The notes beneath the pieces were generated by a model. The model made no database searches, had not been told where the DNA came from, and saw only the letters and a program-made list of their open reading frames with translations. Below are positions 11,427 through 25,915 of a stretch of 64,000 bases of DNA, in pieces; within the stretch, counting starts at the first letter, position 1; the number at the start of each line of letters is the position of its first letter. This stretch comes from Dioszegia crocea (taxonomy: Eukaryota; Basidiomycota; Tremellomycetes; Tremellales; Bulleribasidiaceae), in assembly GCA_001600615.1 (NCBI GenBank), contig BCKK01000001.1, positions 1,899,082-1,963,081 of the forward strand. The letters run 5' to 3'. The position numbers and the translations under genes were made by a program.

Positions 11427-14419
11427 ATGACACCCAGAGTACGTGAACGAACCCCCCCCCCAGACATCACAACGTCGTGTAGAACGTTGGCTGACGTATC
11501 ATCAGCGAAAGAAAGTTCGCCCTCGTGTCGTAACTGTTCAGTGAGTCTCAGCTCTCGGTATCCAAATTGTTGTCCGCTTGCTGATGGCCCTTAGCTGGCC
11601 CCATGTGCGACTCTGCGCTCTTCTCCGTGTCATCGGAGAGAATCCCTCGTATCGTCGGTTCTTTTTCCCATTGGACGATACCATCAACAAGGGATGTCCG
11701 AAAAAAAGTGCGGCACTATTCGCGCTCACCGTCGAGGTCCTTCACGACGAGAAGGATTGGTTCACGGATTTGAAGAAGCGAGGCTACATTACGGGCGATG
11801 AGAGCACTGGATGGAAGAAGGCACAGTTGTGGGACGATAAGAAACATGATCTGAACTTGACTTCTATACGGCAAATCAGAACGTGCGTACGATCCTATGA
11901 CCGACTTCCAGACTTGAGTTGACGCTTGTAGGCTTAAAAAAGAGTATGTCGATGCAGTCAAGGCGGGAATGCTGGAAGAATGGGAGAACTGGGATGATGT
12001 AAAGAGAGCCGACAAGACTGTTCATGGTGCGTCTGAGTGATCTCTTCGTGCTACCCTCAACAGGCCGGAAGCTGAGACAAGGCAGATAAAATGATCGAGG
12101 CGTATCCGCTCTTCTTCAACGTCAAGAAGGTGTACAAGCTTTCCAAAGGGAAGAGTACTGGTCGTCGCACGCCAAACTTCAACTCTCGGCCTACTGTACT
12201 CGTGCCCACCCGACCACAAACTCAGCGTACCCGACGTGCCTCCTCATCATCATCTTCTTCCTCCCAGTCGACGGCTGCTTCCTCGCACTCTGATTACGAT
12301 TCCGACACCTCATCCACTTCATCCTTATCCTCCGAGTCATCCCTATCCGCACTAGAGGACGATGGAGAAACGGAATTTCCCCTTCACAGGGTCGAGACGA
12401 GGAGGGGTCGCAAGCGGCTGGCCGAGGAAGAGGCCGAAGAAGCAGCGGAGATGGTCTTCACTGAGCCGCCGCTCAAGAAACGTCGCAATCTCCCCGACTT
12501 TATCAAAAGGGAGCAAGTCGAGCCTACACCCGACCCTTTCCTTCCCTCCTCCACATCGACCCGCCAGATTCACCATTCTTCCCATGTGACACGGTCCGAA
12601 TCTCTGGAACTCCCTCTCGTTGATGCGCGAGCGAGAGGAGCTCCCAGGCTGTCTCTGCCCAATGCCAATATCTATCGGTCGCCATCGGCCGGTCGTGTAA
12701 CCTCATCCGCCATCAGTACGACCTCAGCTCCGCGTCCAGGTCCGAGTCAAGCCTCTCTCTACCTACCACCCAATACCGAATCGTCTCTTCCAAAGGCAAG
12801 AGACAAAGTCTGCCAAGGTCCAATCTTCCCCTCGAATCCACCCATCCATCATTCGCAATCAGCAGCAGCAGCTTCCGACATCACTGCTGCCATGCCCGGT
12901 TCGGTCACCATTTCAGGCAGTGGCGAGTCTTCCACCGCATCCGGAAACGACGCGCCTAACAATCCTATTTTCACTATCCAGCCGTCAGTTAATTACCATC
13001 ACACTTGTGAACAAATACTGATCATCCAGGATTGACTGGAGTGATTCCCTCAACAGCACTACATTCCTCCACATTCTTTACAATGAGCCCCAGATCCGGT
13101 CTGCGCTCTTGCCATCCCTTCATCCCTTCCCACCCGAAGAGCCCGCCCGAGACGTCCAGAGGATCCAGAGGAACCTTTATGTCCGACTGATGGCGCTGGA
13201 GCCTGGGTGTGTATGGCTGAAGGCGGCAAATCTGCATAGTTGGGTTGGCATACCTGCTGGCAAGGTGGACAAGTGGCGAGCAACGACATTGTGGCCGAAG
13301 CGAGCAATGGACTACGGTTTCGGAGATATGGTGCAAGAGTAAGTCTGATGTCCGATTTATTTGCAGGGCAGGCAGGGCGTTTGGAGGTATCGTCTGACGC
13401 AGAATAGCATGATCCACTTTTGGAAAGAGGACGAGTATGAAAAGGATTTAAAAGGCGAGATCTCAGTCGAAGGTATGTCAGACTTCCCTCTTTGTTGGAC
13501 CTCACAAACGAGGGCTGTACTTATGACATCAGTCAGTCGGGATTGGGAATTGAAAAAAGTCATGTTGACGTTCCTTTTTGGGCCCCCCGGTCTACCTCAT
13601 GTGCCCACTTCGCATATACCTACCGATCAGAATAGCGAACCCTCGGGACAATCAACCAGCACTGTCGACGTTGAATCAGCCGGCCTACCACCGTCGCAAC
13701 AAGCAGCAGTGCCCCTGCAAAAAGCTCTGAAAGCTGCGGCGGACGAGCGGCCCGGCTTCTCAACACCGGCCATCGATCCCTCAGCCATGAGTGACAAGGA
13801 GAGGCAGCTCGCTCGATTCGTCAACTGGGACGGCAGACTACGCCCGCGGGAGGACTATGTCGAAATGATGTGTTCTGCCCTGGACCATTATACGATGATG
13901 GAAGGAGCGCCGAATCAGTCAGACCAGCGGCTGCGGAGCGACTCGGTGGCGAAAGAGTCCGCCGAATGGCTCCTGGATGGCATGATCGGATGTATCCTCT
14001 CGTAAGTTGATTTCCTTTCCTAAGATACAGTACTGATAAACCCAGAGATCAAGCTGTGAAGGGCGATGCCGGCCGACACAAGATCTACCACCGAACCATA
14101 TTCAGCTCAACAACGATACCCTTCCCGCAATTGGTGACGAGACTGGCAAACTTGATGCATGTAACCGGCAGGTAAGCTCTTCTTCTCACAGACGATATAG
14201 ATTACTGATAGATCCAGCACACACCCCGATCGTCCGAGCAATCATGCTCAAAATCGATCACAACCCCGTCATTACCAAATCCACCTCCACCGACCAGCTG
14301 GGTGCCAGCCCTTGGAGAAACAATTGCGCCAGGAAACCAACGGCGTGCTTATTATCGGGCTGCTAGAATACCTGGCGCACTTGACCCAGACGTTGGGGCT
14401 GGTGCACGCGGAGTGGTGA
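11427..14419 (+). CDS. Tandem family gene A: two-module nuclear protein of unknown function
   Basis: Not a family I can name. The start MTPR (11427-11438) is followed by a GTACGT intron and then RKKVRPRVVTVHWPHVRL. Module 1 (about 11590-12160) contains LLRVIGENPSYRRFFFP, WFTDLKKRGYI, GWKKAQLWDD, EEWENWDDV and YPLFFNVKKVYKLS. A long Ser/Pro/Arg linker follows, with PPLKKRRN, a likely nuclear signal. Module 2 (about 13023-13590) begins PIDWSD and contains IRSALLPSLHPF, RNLYVRLMALEPGCVWLKA, WRATTLWP and FLFGPPG. The C-terminal part has GMIGCILSDQAV, FPQLVTRLANLMHVTG and ends LLEYLAHLTQTLGLVHAEW. Introns at 11541-11594 and 11883-11931, and the one after KTVH, sit at the same place and phase as in genes B and C. 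Splicing is by hand, and module 2 has one ambiguous acceptor near 13365-13371. Confidence 0.72.
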
Positions 14420-14923
14420 GGCGGTCACCGATTGGGCGAGAAACCAAGTGGGGTTCGGGGAAGGGCTTGATACGTCCTTGGTGACTGTAATATATTTCCT
14501 TGGCCCCTTCGTCAAGGCTGAACTCATGCAACCCATATGACTGGTAATCTAAGCTTTATCCACATGTCCCATGATTTGGCGTGACCGGATACAAAACCCA
14601 GTGACCAGTGAGGAGCAGCCCGAGCCGCATTTGGATCCCAGTTCCGCCCGTGCTGGACACTTCCCGCCCTGCCTGCCTTCGTAGCCAGCTTGCATGGGGA
14701 CTGTACTCTTACTTGTCCGTCGCTTGGTTCTCCAGTCCTTGGACAGAGCTCAGATCGCGAATCTGAAGATGCAGCTAAGCTGCTAACCCCCAGGCGGCGG
14801 CCTAGGATGCCGGCATCTTATTCGCCACCCACTTTGGTGGAATCGCGTCAGGATTTCAAGACATGTCTCGCTCAGAAACGCGGATAACGTTGTCCTTTGC
14901 TACGCCCTTCATCAAGTGCGGCG
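14420..14923. other. Intergenic between genes A and B
   Basis: About 500 bp separating two tandem paralogs, presumably gene B promoter. No ORF, repeat or RNA gene is evident. Confidence 0.45.
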
Positions 14924-17900
14924 ATGTCAACACCTGGGGTGAGTACAATGATCCCATGACTCCTGTACCTACTGTAGCTGGGAAGACTGCGATGACTGAC
15001 GACTTCGCAGCCACAATCGGCCGAGCTCGCCAAGGCAACTCCCGTTAAGTGAGTGTATTCCTTCTCGCGCCGATCCGACGTGCGAGGATTGCCGTGCGGA
15101 GCCAGAGCTGATATCTTCTAGATGGAACGAAGCCAAAAGATTCGCCCTTTTGAAGACTATCGAGGATGACCCAGTCTGCCGATATCTCCTCTTCACGGCG
15201 TGTAATCCTTCCGACTACAAGGTGCGGAGTGCCGCGCTGTTCGCCCTCAATACGAGATTTCTCGAGTCAAGAGACCCGCTATGGTTCGTGCATATGGAGA
15301 AGAGGGGGATGATTATGCGGGGAGGAGATGGATCATGGCATAGAACCAAGCTCTGGAAAGGCAATACGAGCATTTTACCCACTTACCGTCAAGTCAAAAG
15401 GTAGGTTCTCTCTTGCTCGCTCAGTCAACATTGGCTTAAATGTGGTTGCTGATCCCGCAGCCTTCAGGATATGTTTCAAACGTCTCAACAGGCTGGAATG
15501 CAGGACGGATGGGAAAATTGGAACCAGGTCCAGCAGGCCAATCCGCCTTTATTCAGTATGTCTATCTTTTACTGCCTCCAATTACGTCCCCAGCTGACGA
15601 TGTAAGCCGCTATCAAAGACCAAAATCCCTACTTCTTCAGCGTAAAGAATCTTTACCGGATATCCGAAGAGGAGAGACGCCAGAAGATGTCAATAACGGA
15701 GCCACCGCCTGTCAGCAATCACCTATATTCTACCCCTGCCCCCAAACCTACAACACCGCCAATACACATCTTCCCAAAGCCAGTCTTCTCTTCCTTGGCA
15801 GCTCAGGCCGTAATGGGACGCAAGAGGGAGTCACCGCTTGCAAATGAGGTGAATCTGGATTCGGTCGCGGAGAGACCTCCAAAGCGGCCTAGGGTCACGC
15901 CGACCATCCTCGCTGGGTCTAGTCCCGGCCCGCACGCCACTTCTTCACCGACCATCCAGCGATCTCGGAGTATGCTCGAACTTCGGGCTCGGTCCCGTAG
16001 CGCTTCCCTCGCTTCCCACCCCGACCTGTATCGTGACGACAAACCACTCGTTCAGGATACAAGCAGTTTGTTTGACCAGCTGTTCTCGCCTGATGCCCTC
16101 CAAAAGTCAACTATCCCTCGCTTGCCGACCCCCGAGGAGATCAAGGAATCGATCGTCTCCCCCGATGATGGCGAAAGCACCGTGAAAGTGCCCGAAAAGA
16201 GCCCTGTATCGCAAATGAACGTGGATCCCCGATTACGGTCCAACGTCAAACCTGAGGCCGATTCGGACCTATCTTCAGCAACGGTGCAGGTCGAGTCTCC
16301 TGCGGTCTCAACTCCTGCTGCAACCCCTCCCCCTACGGTCTCTGGCGACACTTCACCAAGGGCTAAATCGCCAGCAACTCGACCGTCAGTCGTTACCCCC
16401 GAACCTCCCACAGTTCCACCTCCCGCACTCCCAACATCTCCAGAACCACCTGCGCTCCCATCATGTCCAGAGATTGTTGAGGTCAAGAGTAATCCAGTGC
16501 TGGAGGAGAGCGAAAAACCAGTGCTCCAGGCGGATGATGCTCCGGCTATTAAGCCGTAAGCTAGCCATTCTAGCTGTCGAACATCAGACTGACCCCTCAG
16601 AATCGACTGGAATGACCCGATGTACACCACCCTCCTCCTCCAAGCTCTTCACTCCACGGATAAGATCCGCGCTGCACTTCTGCCACAAGTAGAGTCTCAA
16701 TCCCCAGGCCCATCATCGGGCAGCTGGAAAGTCGAGCGGGACCTATACTTGGGGATGATGTTGCATGAGCCCGGTCAAAGCTGGGTGATCAAAGCTCGGG
16801 CATGGCAGTGGGCCGGGACGAAACCTGGATCAACGAAGACGCAGGCTACGAAAAAATGGCCGAGTACTGCTACGTATGGATTCAAAGAGAGATTGCAGAC
16901 GTGAGTTCTCAGCCTGGGAGTCATGCGAAGTCGCTGATGTCGGTGAAGGCTGTCAGAATCTTGGGGACGGGGAACATTTGCGACTGATTTCGGTTCACAC
17001 CAGGCTGCAGAAAAGGGTACGTTTCGGATGCGTGCTGCTAGAGGCGAGCTTATACCATAGACTCGACTTGGAATGACATAATGAGTCTACTATTCGGTCC
17101 TCCAGGCGATACCCCGTCGCCTCCAACAGCCGCCGCACCGCCTCGAGAGGCCGATCTACCCCCAGCTGTCATCCACATACCACTTCCCCCACGCCCCAAA
17201 GCGATGGCTTTCTTTGACAATTCGTCCGAAGCCCCGCTCACCGAAAGCCTCGATCGCAAAAAGACTACTGTATCGACATATTCCACGATGCCGATGCGTT
17301 CAAGCTGGGTGTCGACCAGCAGAACACAGTCTGAAAGGGCACGAAGTCCCGCGTCGCCGCCAGAAACCTCACGACAGAGACCGCTGTCGTCCCAATGGTC
17401 CCCCGATCGCTCATCCAATCGATCGTCGGGAATGCCCTCCCCGGCGAAATCACGCCTCATTGAAGGCGGCAGCACTTACCGGCCAGAAGCCGGCGATGCT
17501 CGAGAAGCTTTCCTCGACATGATGGATCTTGCTACTCATAACAGATTCTCCGCATCGGACATGCCGGCAGAACGGCGCAAGGAATATGATTCGGCGCAAA
17601 CCACAGTAGCTGCGAAAGATATACTCGAAAGGGGTCGAGTAGAGATGTACATCGAGGGCCTGCTCGGACTGGTGTCTATGATGTCAGTCTTTCATTCTCC
17701 TTACTATCCCCCCGCCCTAAAACTGCGCTGACTCTTGCCTAGACCGTGGAAACAAAGACGTCGAACGGGCCATACGGTCTGTTGTGATTCCCTTGAGTGC
17801 GATAGGCTACGCGACATAGTGCTGGACTTGCTTGGAGCCACAGGCGGGTGAGTATGAGACAAGCCTCACTAGCTTCTGCGCCTGAAATGAAGTCAGGCTG

Positions 17901-18103
17901 AAAAGATCAGGAAAGAGAAGAAAGCGAAAGAGATGTACGACCTAAACGAATTTCGGCGCGGGCTTCATGTCAACCTACGCCCTTTTATTCGCTCCAAACA
18001 ACGGCCGCTGGAGGAGCGATATAGGAAAACTGGACCCCGTAATGTTTTGGATGTTGAAGTACTGGAGTATTTGAGGTTTCTGGCTAAGGAATATCGGTTC
18101 TAG
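14924..18103 (+). CDS. Tandem family gene B: two-module nuclear protein of unknown function
   Basis: Paralog of gene A. I chose the ATG at 14924 (MSTPG), not the one at 14863, because only it joins in frame across the 14939 donor to PQSAELAKATPVKWNEAKRF. Module 1 has FALLKTIEDDPVCRYLLF, WFVHMEKRGMIM, TKLWKGN, GWENWNQV and NPYFFSVKNLYRIS. A Pro/Ser-rich linker carries RPPKRPRV, a likely nuclear signal. Module 2 starts PIDWNDPMYTTLLLQAL, then IRAALLPQVES, RDLYLGMMLHEPGQSWVIKA and MSLLFGPPG. The C-terminus has VEMYIEGLLGLVSM, LRDIVLDLLGATG and ends VLEYLRFLAKEYRF, each lining up with gene A. Introns 15049-15121 and 15401-15460 match gene A in position and phase. The last junction uses an acceptor just before KEKKAKEMYDLNEF. 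Function is unknown; a nuclear, perhaps DNA-binding, role is inferred only. Confidence 0.72.
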
Positions 18104-18425
18104 TGGTCTGAATCCGTTGTAGGGTACGTTTGGAGTTCGATTGTCTAATGTGCCGAACCTGCTTGCTTACGGTCAGCTTGTCGTATCAATAAGCGGCAAA
18201 TGTGAAGAGGGTCATGAATGCAGGTGCACTACCGATAGCCTGGCTGCAGAGCTTAGGCTTGAGATAGATCTTCTCGCTGTGCCACGCCCGGACGCAATCT
18301 GAAACACACGGGGTACGAGCGCAGGGGTCTATATTAATTTACTGCTTTTGACTTCACTCGGCCACTCGAGCTGTGTGCATCTCTCCATCTCTTCTCTTAT
18401 CATCCCGATATCTGTCCTCTACGCA
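18104..18425. other. Intergenic between genes B and C
   Basis: About 320 bp, presumably the promoter of gene C. A pyrimidine-rich stretch (about 18379-18420) lies directly before the inferred split start codon. Confidence 0.45.
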
Positions 18426-20484
18426 ATGTGAGCCCTCTCCCTGTATGTCCCCTAGTGCTCATAGCTGATCACACTTCCTAGGTCCGAGCCAAAACGACAA
18501 CAGGCGAGGTCATTCAGGTACGCTCGGTCATGTTGCTTCCCCTTCACTGCCCCAATCACAGGCTCTCGGACCGTTCTACCCCTTGCGGAAGCCAGCTGAC
18601 ATGTTATAGATGGACAGAAGACACCACTAAGCAGCTCCTCAACATCATCAGCCTTGATGTAGACTACACCCAAGCGTTCTTCCCTCCCGGTCACGATCCC
18701 TCACCGAAATGGTCTGCGGCGAGGGATGTGTGCGTCAAATTCTTCAATACTCTTACCCCGAGGCCAACTGCATGGTTCCAGCAGCAGGAGATACTAGGGA
18801 GAACTGAACTCGTGGACGGTGTGTGGAGAGCTACCCCGGGATGGACGTCTAGTTACTCTGACCCGGTTACGACAAAATTGCAGTGGTAGGTTTCTGGTCT
18901 TTGGGTCTGTGAAGCGATTTGAACTGACCTCTGAAGCCTACGTGTCACGTACACTAAGATCACGTTAGAAAATGACATCAAGAAGGCCTGGAGGTCGTGG
19001 GAAGATGTGCCACTTCCAATGCTGAGTGAGTACTTCTCCTTGGACTCGTAAAGCCAATGCTCATTGGGACGGAATTCCGGCTGACTGTCTCAGACAAAAT
19101 CAAGAAGGCTGCCCCGTGGTACTTCCTGTACCACTGCCTCAAATATCCCACAATTACCATCGAATCGAGTCTTTCGGAATCTGATCGACAAAAAACGGTC
19201 GCGGCAGCCCGCTCTGGGCAATCTGGCAAAAAGAGAAAGGAAATGCATACAACATCCTCTGCGGACTTCAGCATAGCCCCAGACACCCAATCGAAACGTC
19301 GCTCTCTCCCCAATCTCGAGGTGCACCCCAATTCTCCCTCACCCACGCTCGACACACTGCCTAAACATGAACCTGGCACAACATCTGCGATTGCCGCCGG
19401 TCACAGTAGCCCTCAGCCTGGCGTGGCCATGACAAGCTGCAAGGCCGAAGTGGCGGTCTCCTCGGCTCCCCCCCCCCCACTCGAAGTACACTCCGAATCC
19501 GCAGCTGCAATCAAGCAGTAGGGGCATCAAACGTCCATCTGGCACCCCACGGGGACTGGGCGAGGGCGAAGGCGAGGACGATGATGAGGATAAATGGACC
19601 CCGGAAGAGGCGGAGTCGGCGAAGAAAGACAAGTCTCGAGCGCGTGGATCTACAGCAAATCGACCGATCTCAATTTCCTCTGACGAAGAGGACGACAATT
19701 CGGATGAGGGAAACGGTCCCGAAGCCGGTCAGCAGACCACTTCCGCCGGGGAGCGCGATTCCGAACGAAGGAGGATTTGCCGAGATGTTTTGGCCAGTCT
19801 GAGGGACCTACGAAAGAGGGTCGTTTATGCTCCTGGGTTGAGAGCAGGTATGAAGGCGAAAGTGGGAGCTGAACGGGCGGGATTCTCGGAGAATCGGAGG
19901 GCTGCGCTGTTGATCTTATACCACCACATTCTGGCCGAACATGGGTGAGCAGGTCGGGAGAGCTATTCATTACCTACAACTGACATGGTCAGATTCAAGT
20001 CGCGCCTATCCGTCGCTATTGCTGTGAAACTTCCCGCTCTAGAGACTAATACTGGCCTAGACACATACGGCGGGAGGGTCAAAATGTTCCAGAATATTAT
20101 ATCTTCTTCTCACGGGTATGTCTGCGTCTTTCCGTCTGTATTACTTTTAGCCCACCCTGCAGGGTGATTGTCCAAGGAGATGAGTGGCCCCAACATCAGA
20201 AGCGATACGAAATCTGTAAGGGTATCAACGCAAATACTCGGAAGGATCCTGGTGCAAGAATCGTCAAGACCTCTATGGAATTGATGATTCGCTTCCATGA
20301 TCGGAACTTCGTCGCGAAATATGGGGACAACAACGTCGACGCTATCTTGATGGCGGGCATGGGCGGTCGGGCCGGTAATATGGGCGGCGGGGCCAAGGGT
20401 TTGAAAAAGGGGGAAGGCGGAATTCAAACGAGTCGTGCACGAAAGGGTGTGGGGAAAGCCAAGTCTAGCGCTCAGCGTAAATAG
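18426..20484 (+). CDS. Tandem family gene C: one-module paralog with a frame break
   Basis: The most diverged paralog. The best start places an intron inside the initiation codon: AT (18426-18427), intron 18428-18481, then G, giving MSEPKRQQARSFRWTEDTTK. The module reads KQLLNIISLDVDYTQAFFP, WFQQQEILGRTEL, KKAWRSWEDV and APWYFLYHCLKYP. Introns 18518-18609, 18886-18936 and the one after PLPML match A and B in position and phase. A Ser/Pro linker with basic KKRKE and KRRS patches follows. At a run of eleven C (about 19468-19478) the frame changes: the upstream frame stops at 19521, while the frame from YTPNPQLQSSS onward is open to 20484 through two more good introns. The C-terminal part (LRDLRKRVVYAPG, ALLILYHHILAEHG, ELMIRFHDRNFVAKYG) is not like A or B. 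One C fewer would restore a single frame, so this is either a sequence error or a natural lesion. Confidence 0.6.
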
Positions 20485-20927
20485 AGATCAACGCCGTCGT
20501 TTTCGTTATACCCATGATTACTGCAGCGAGCCTTGCAAACTGTACAATAAACCAATGCAAGGTACTACTACATACGAACCAAACAATCTCCCGATCTCTC
20601 CCGATTGAGCTCCGGGAACCGCACTACGTCACACAGTCAGGCGACTCATCTGATCCCAACACCGTCCCAAGCTTTGTATACTCGGTGTCCCAGTGGCGCT
20701 ACTGACTGATCGGAGCAGAGAGGTGTCCGGGCAATCATGTTGATCAGTGTCGACGACTAGTGTCAAGGCTGCACTGCCCTCTCTGATTCACCTAAGGCTT
20801 GAGACGGAATTCGGGTCTGATCTCGCTCACACAGAGTCTCACTCATCGTCACAAACCCTGTGATCCTTCCAGTCCCTCGGCCACCAGCTATCGGCGCATC
20901 GTCTCTGCTTAGTCCCCGACGGTCAGA
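20485..20927. other. Intergenic, upstream of the lipase
   Basis: About 440 bp between gene C and the lipase gene. It holds the lipase promoter; no ORF or repeat is supported. Confidence 0.45.
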
Positions 20928-22292
20928 ATGAAGCTTCTACTCACTCTCACAATCATCTCCACAGCCATTGCAGCAGTAAGTTTCTTCCACTCTTCGCAAT
21001 TCGACAGCCCTGCTCTGTGTCTCAGCTGACTCTGCCAGCCCCTCCAAAACACCCTAAACCCTCGCGCCGCCTCGGTTGCCTGTGCCGGAGCTACTGGCGA
21101 TGCGCCGTACAGTTTGAGCTGCGAAGAGCTCGCCACTCGGATCGAGTACCCTCTGGGCGATGTGGGCAGCAAGGACGGCGGGATCGTCTTTCTTGTACAC
21201 GGTACTGGAGGCACCGGAAAGGATGTTTGGGGGTTCGGGCCATATCTCAGCATTCTGCCATATAAAGGGTCAGTCTTCACAGATCATACGGTACCATGAT
21301 GAACTAGTGGATTGCTGACAGTACAGCAAGGGGTACGACATTGCATGGTTCAACTCTCCGACGCATTCGCTCGGTGACGCTCAGATAACGGCCGAGTATA
21401 TCGCTTACAACATCAAAGCGCTGGCTCAGAAGAGTAAGACTGGTAAGGTCTTCATCATTGGTCACTCGCAAGGGAACATCAATATCCAATGGGCCCTGGC
21501 GTTCTTCTCTAGTATTCGACAATATATCAGTGGCTTCTCGTCCCTAGCTGGAGATTTCCACGGTGAGCACACATGTGTCGAGGCTCCCAAATGTTGGCCT
21601 AACGTCCACAGGTACTGCCGAGGGCCCGCTTCTCTGCACTGTACAACAGATCGCTCAGGGTGGATGTCATCCCAGTGTGATCCAGCAGAGTGTAGGCTCG
21701 AAATACCTCGCTGCGCAGAATGCGGCCGGTGGAGCTGCACTCGTCAATACCCTGAGCTTGTTCACGACGTATGACGATATCATTCAGCCCGAGGTCATCA
21801 ATCCGACGAGCGTGCTGCCTGGTGCGAACAATGTCAGGGTTCAGGGTGAGTCGCTCATTTTCTGTGGAGGAGGGCATGTCGCTGATTCGGCGCAGACCTT
21901 TGCACACCGGCATATATCACTGATCACTTTGGGTCAGTCCTTAATTGGGATTGGTCAGTATCATCTCTGATCTAGCAGAATGACTGTTGCTGCGCCAGCC
22001 TTCTATGCGACTCTCGAATTGCTCACTACCGGCTCATTTGATCGATCAAAATTCAATCCGCTTCAACACTGTACATTCTTGTCGGACAGCACGTAAGTCG
22101 TACCGATATTCCCGTATGCAGTGCTGATTCTACCGCAGTATACCCAACCCCTTCGTGACCGTACCTGGCGTCATCAAGGAAGCTGCATTTGGCTTTTTGG
22201 CCATAGGCCTCCAGCCTGGCAAAGTTCGGGTCGAACCAAAATTGCGGAGCTACGTCTGTCAACGCGGCGCGGCGTCGACGTATTGTCTATAG
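20928..22292 (+). CDS. Secreted lipase, Candida antarctica lipase B-like
   Basis: Predicted extracellular alpha/beta hydrolase. The start MKLLLTLTIISTAIAA is a clean signal peptide, cut by an intron right after it. The mature part has an oxyanion-region loop VHGTGGTGKDVWG, the nucleophile elbow IIGHSQGNINIQWALAFF, the acid in TYDDIIQPEV and the base in YITDHFG. All line up with the lipase B pattern (TWSQG, ATDEIVQPQV, VIDHAG), as do GDFHGT and the C-terminal VRVEPKLRSYVC. The serine motif here is GHSQG rather than TWSQG, so the residue before Ser is the more common His. An intron of 46 nt (GTCAGT...CTGATCTAGCAG) joins HFG to MTVAAPAFYATLELL. The stop is at 22290-22292. Substrate is not predictable; ester or lipid hydrolysis is the family activity. 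Confidence 0.88.
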
Positions 22293-22586
22293 GTCAAGGC
22301 CCAGGGACAATCTTATCTTCAGTAGATCAGCATATCTCGGATTGATGTGCTGGAGCGTTAGAAGTTGAGATGCTCTTCGGATTAGGTGTGCTAGTACTGT
22401 AGTCGTAGTCGGCAATATGCCACCTGTAGCCATGGTGATGAATCCTCACCCGTTCTTGCCATTATCATTCCTAGACCCCGGCCCGCCCGCATATTCCGAA
22501 ATTGAAGGCCTTGTCAGTGAATCCGGGTCCTCAAACCCAAAGATGAGCGGGTGGGTATACCTTTTCAACCAAAATTCATAGAAAGA

Positions 22587-25624
<3,038 letters not shown>

Positions 25625-25785
25625 GCTGGGTAGATGACCGCTGTATAGATGGGGGAGTGATTGGGACGTATAGTAGGGTCGAAGTGCTATCTAAGCTCTA
25701 GCTAGGGCGATAAAGAAAAGCGGAGGTTGCCGCGGACAACGACTCAGATCTAGTGGGCGGCAAGTGCCGCCTGTAGAGATAAGCT

Positions 25786-25829
25786 CACGTGGCTTCAGGG
25801 TTGACTGCCACGTCAGAGCCATCCACGTG
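25786..25829. promoter_or_regulatory. Cluster of ACGT-core motifs in a divergent promoter
   Basis: CACGTG at 25786-25791, CCACGTCA at 25808-25815 and CACGTG at 25824-25829, within 44 bp between ARG5,6 and the kinesin gene. CACGTG is the E-box bound by bHLH factors, and CCACGTCA resembles bZIP sites. The stretch TTGACTGCC next to the middle site also recalls part of a Gcn4 site. Binding is inference only. Confidence 0.4.
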
Positions 25830-25915
25830 CTTATCAAACTCTTCGCGACTGCCTTTGACTTTGGGTGTAAACATCACATCCCATGCCAAATCACGCCCTT
25901 ATACTCACAACTATC

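Noticed and set aside
16052..16630. Minus-strand frame opposite the gene B linker
   Set aside because: Low-complexity antisense of a Pro/Ser-rich coding stretch; no splice support.
11427..20484. Idea that genes A-C are a mating-type homeodomain locus
   Set aside because: No homeodomain helix-3 motif (WF.N.R) is present in any of the three, and the genes are in tandem rather than divergent.
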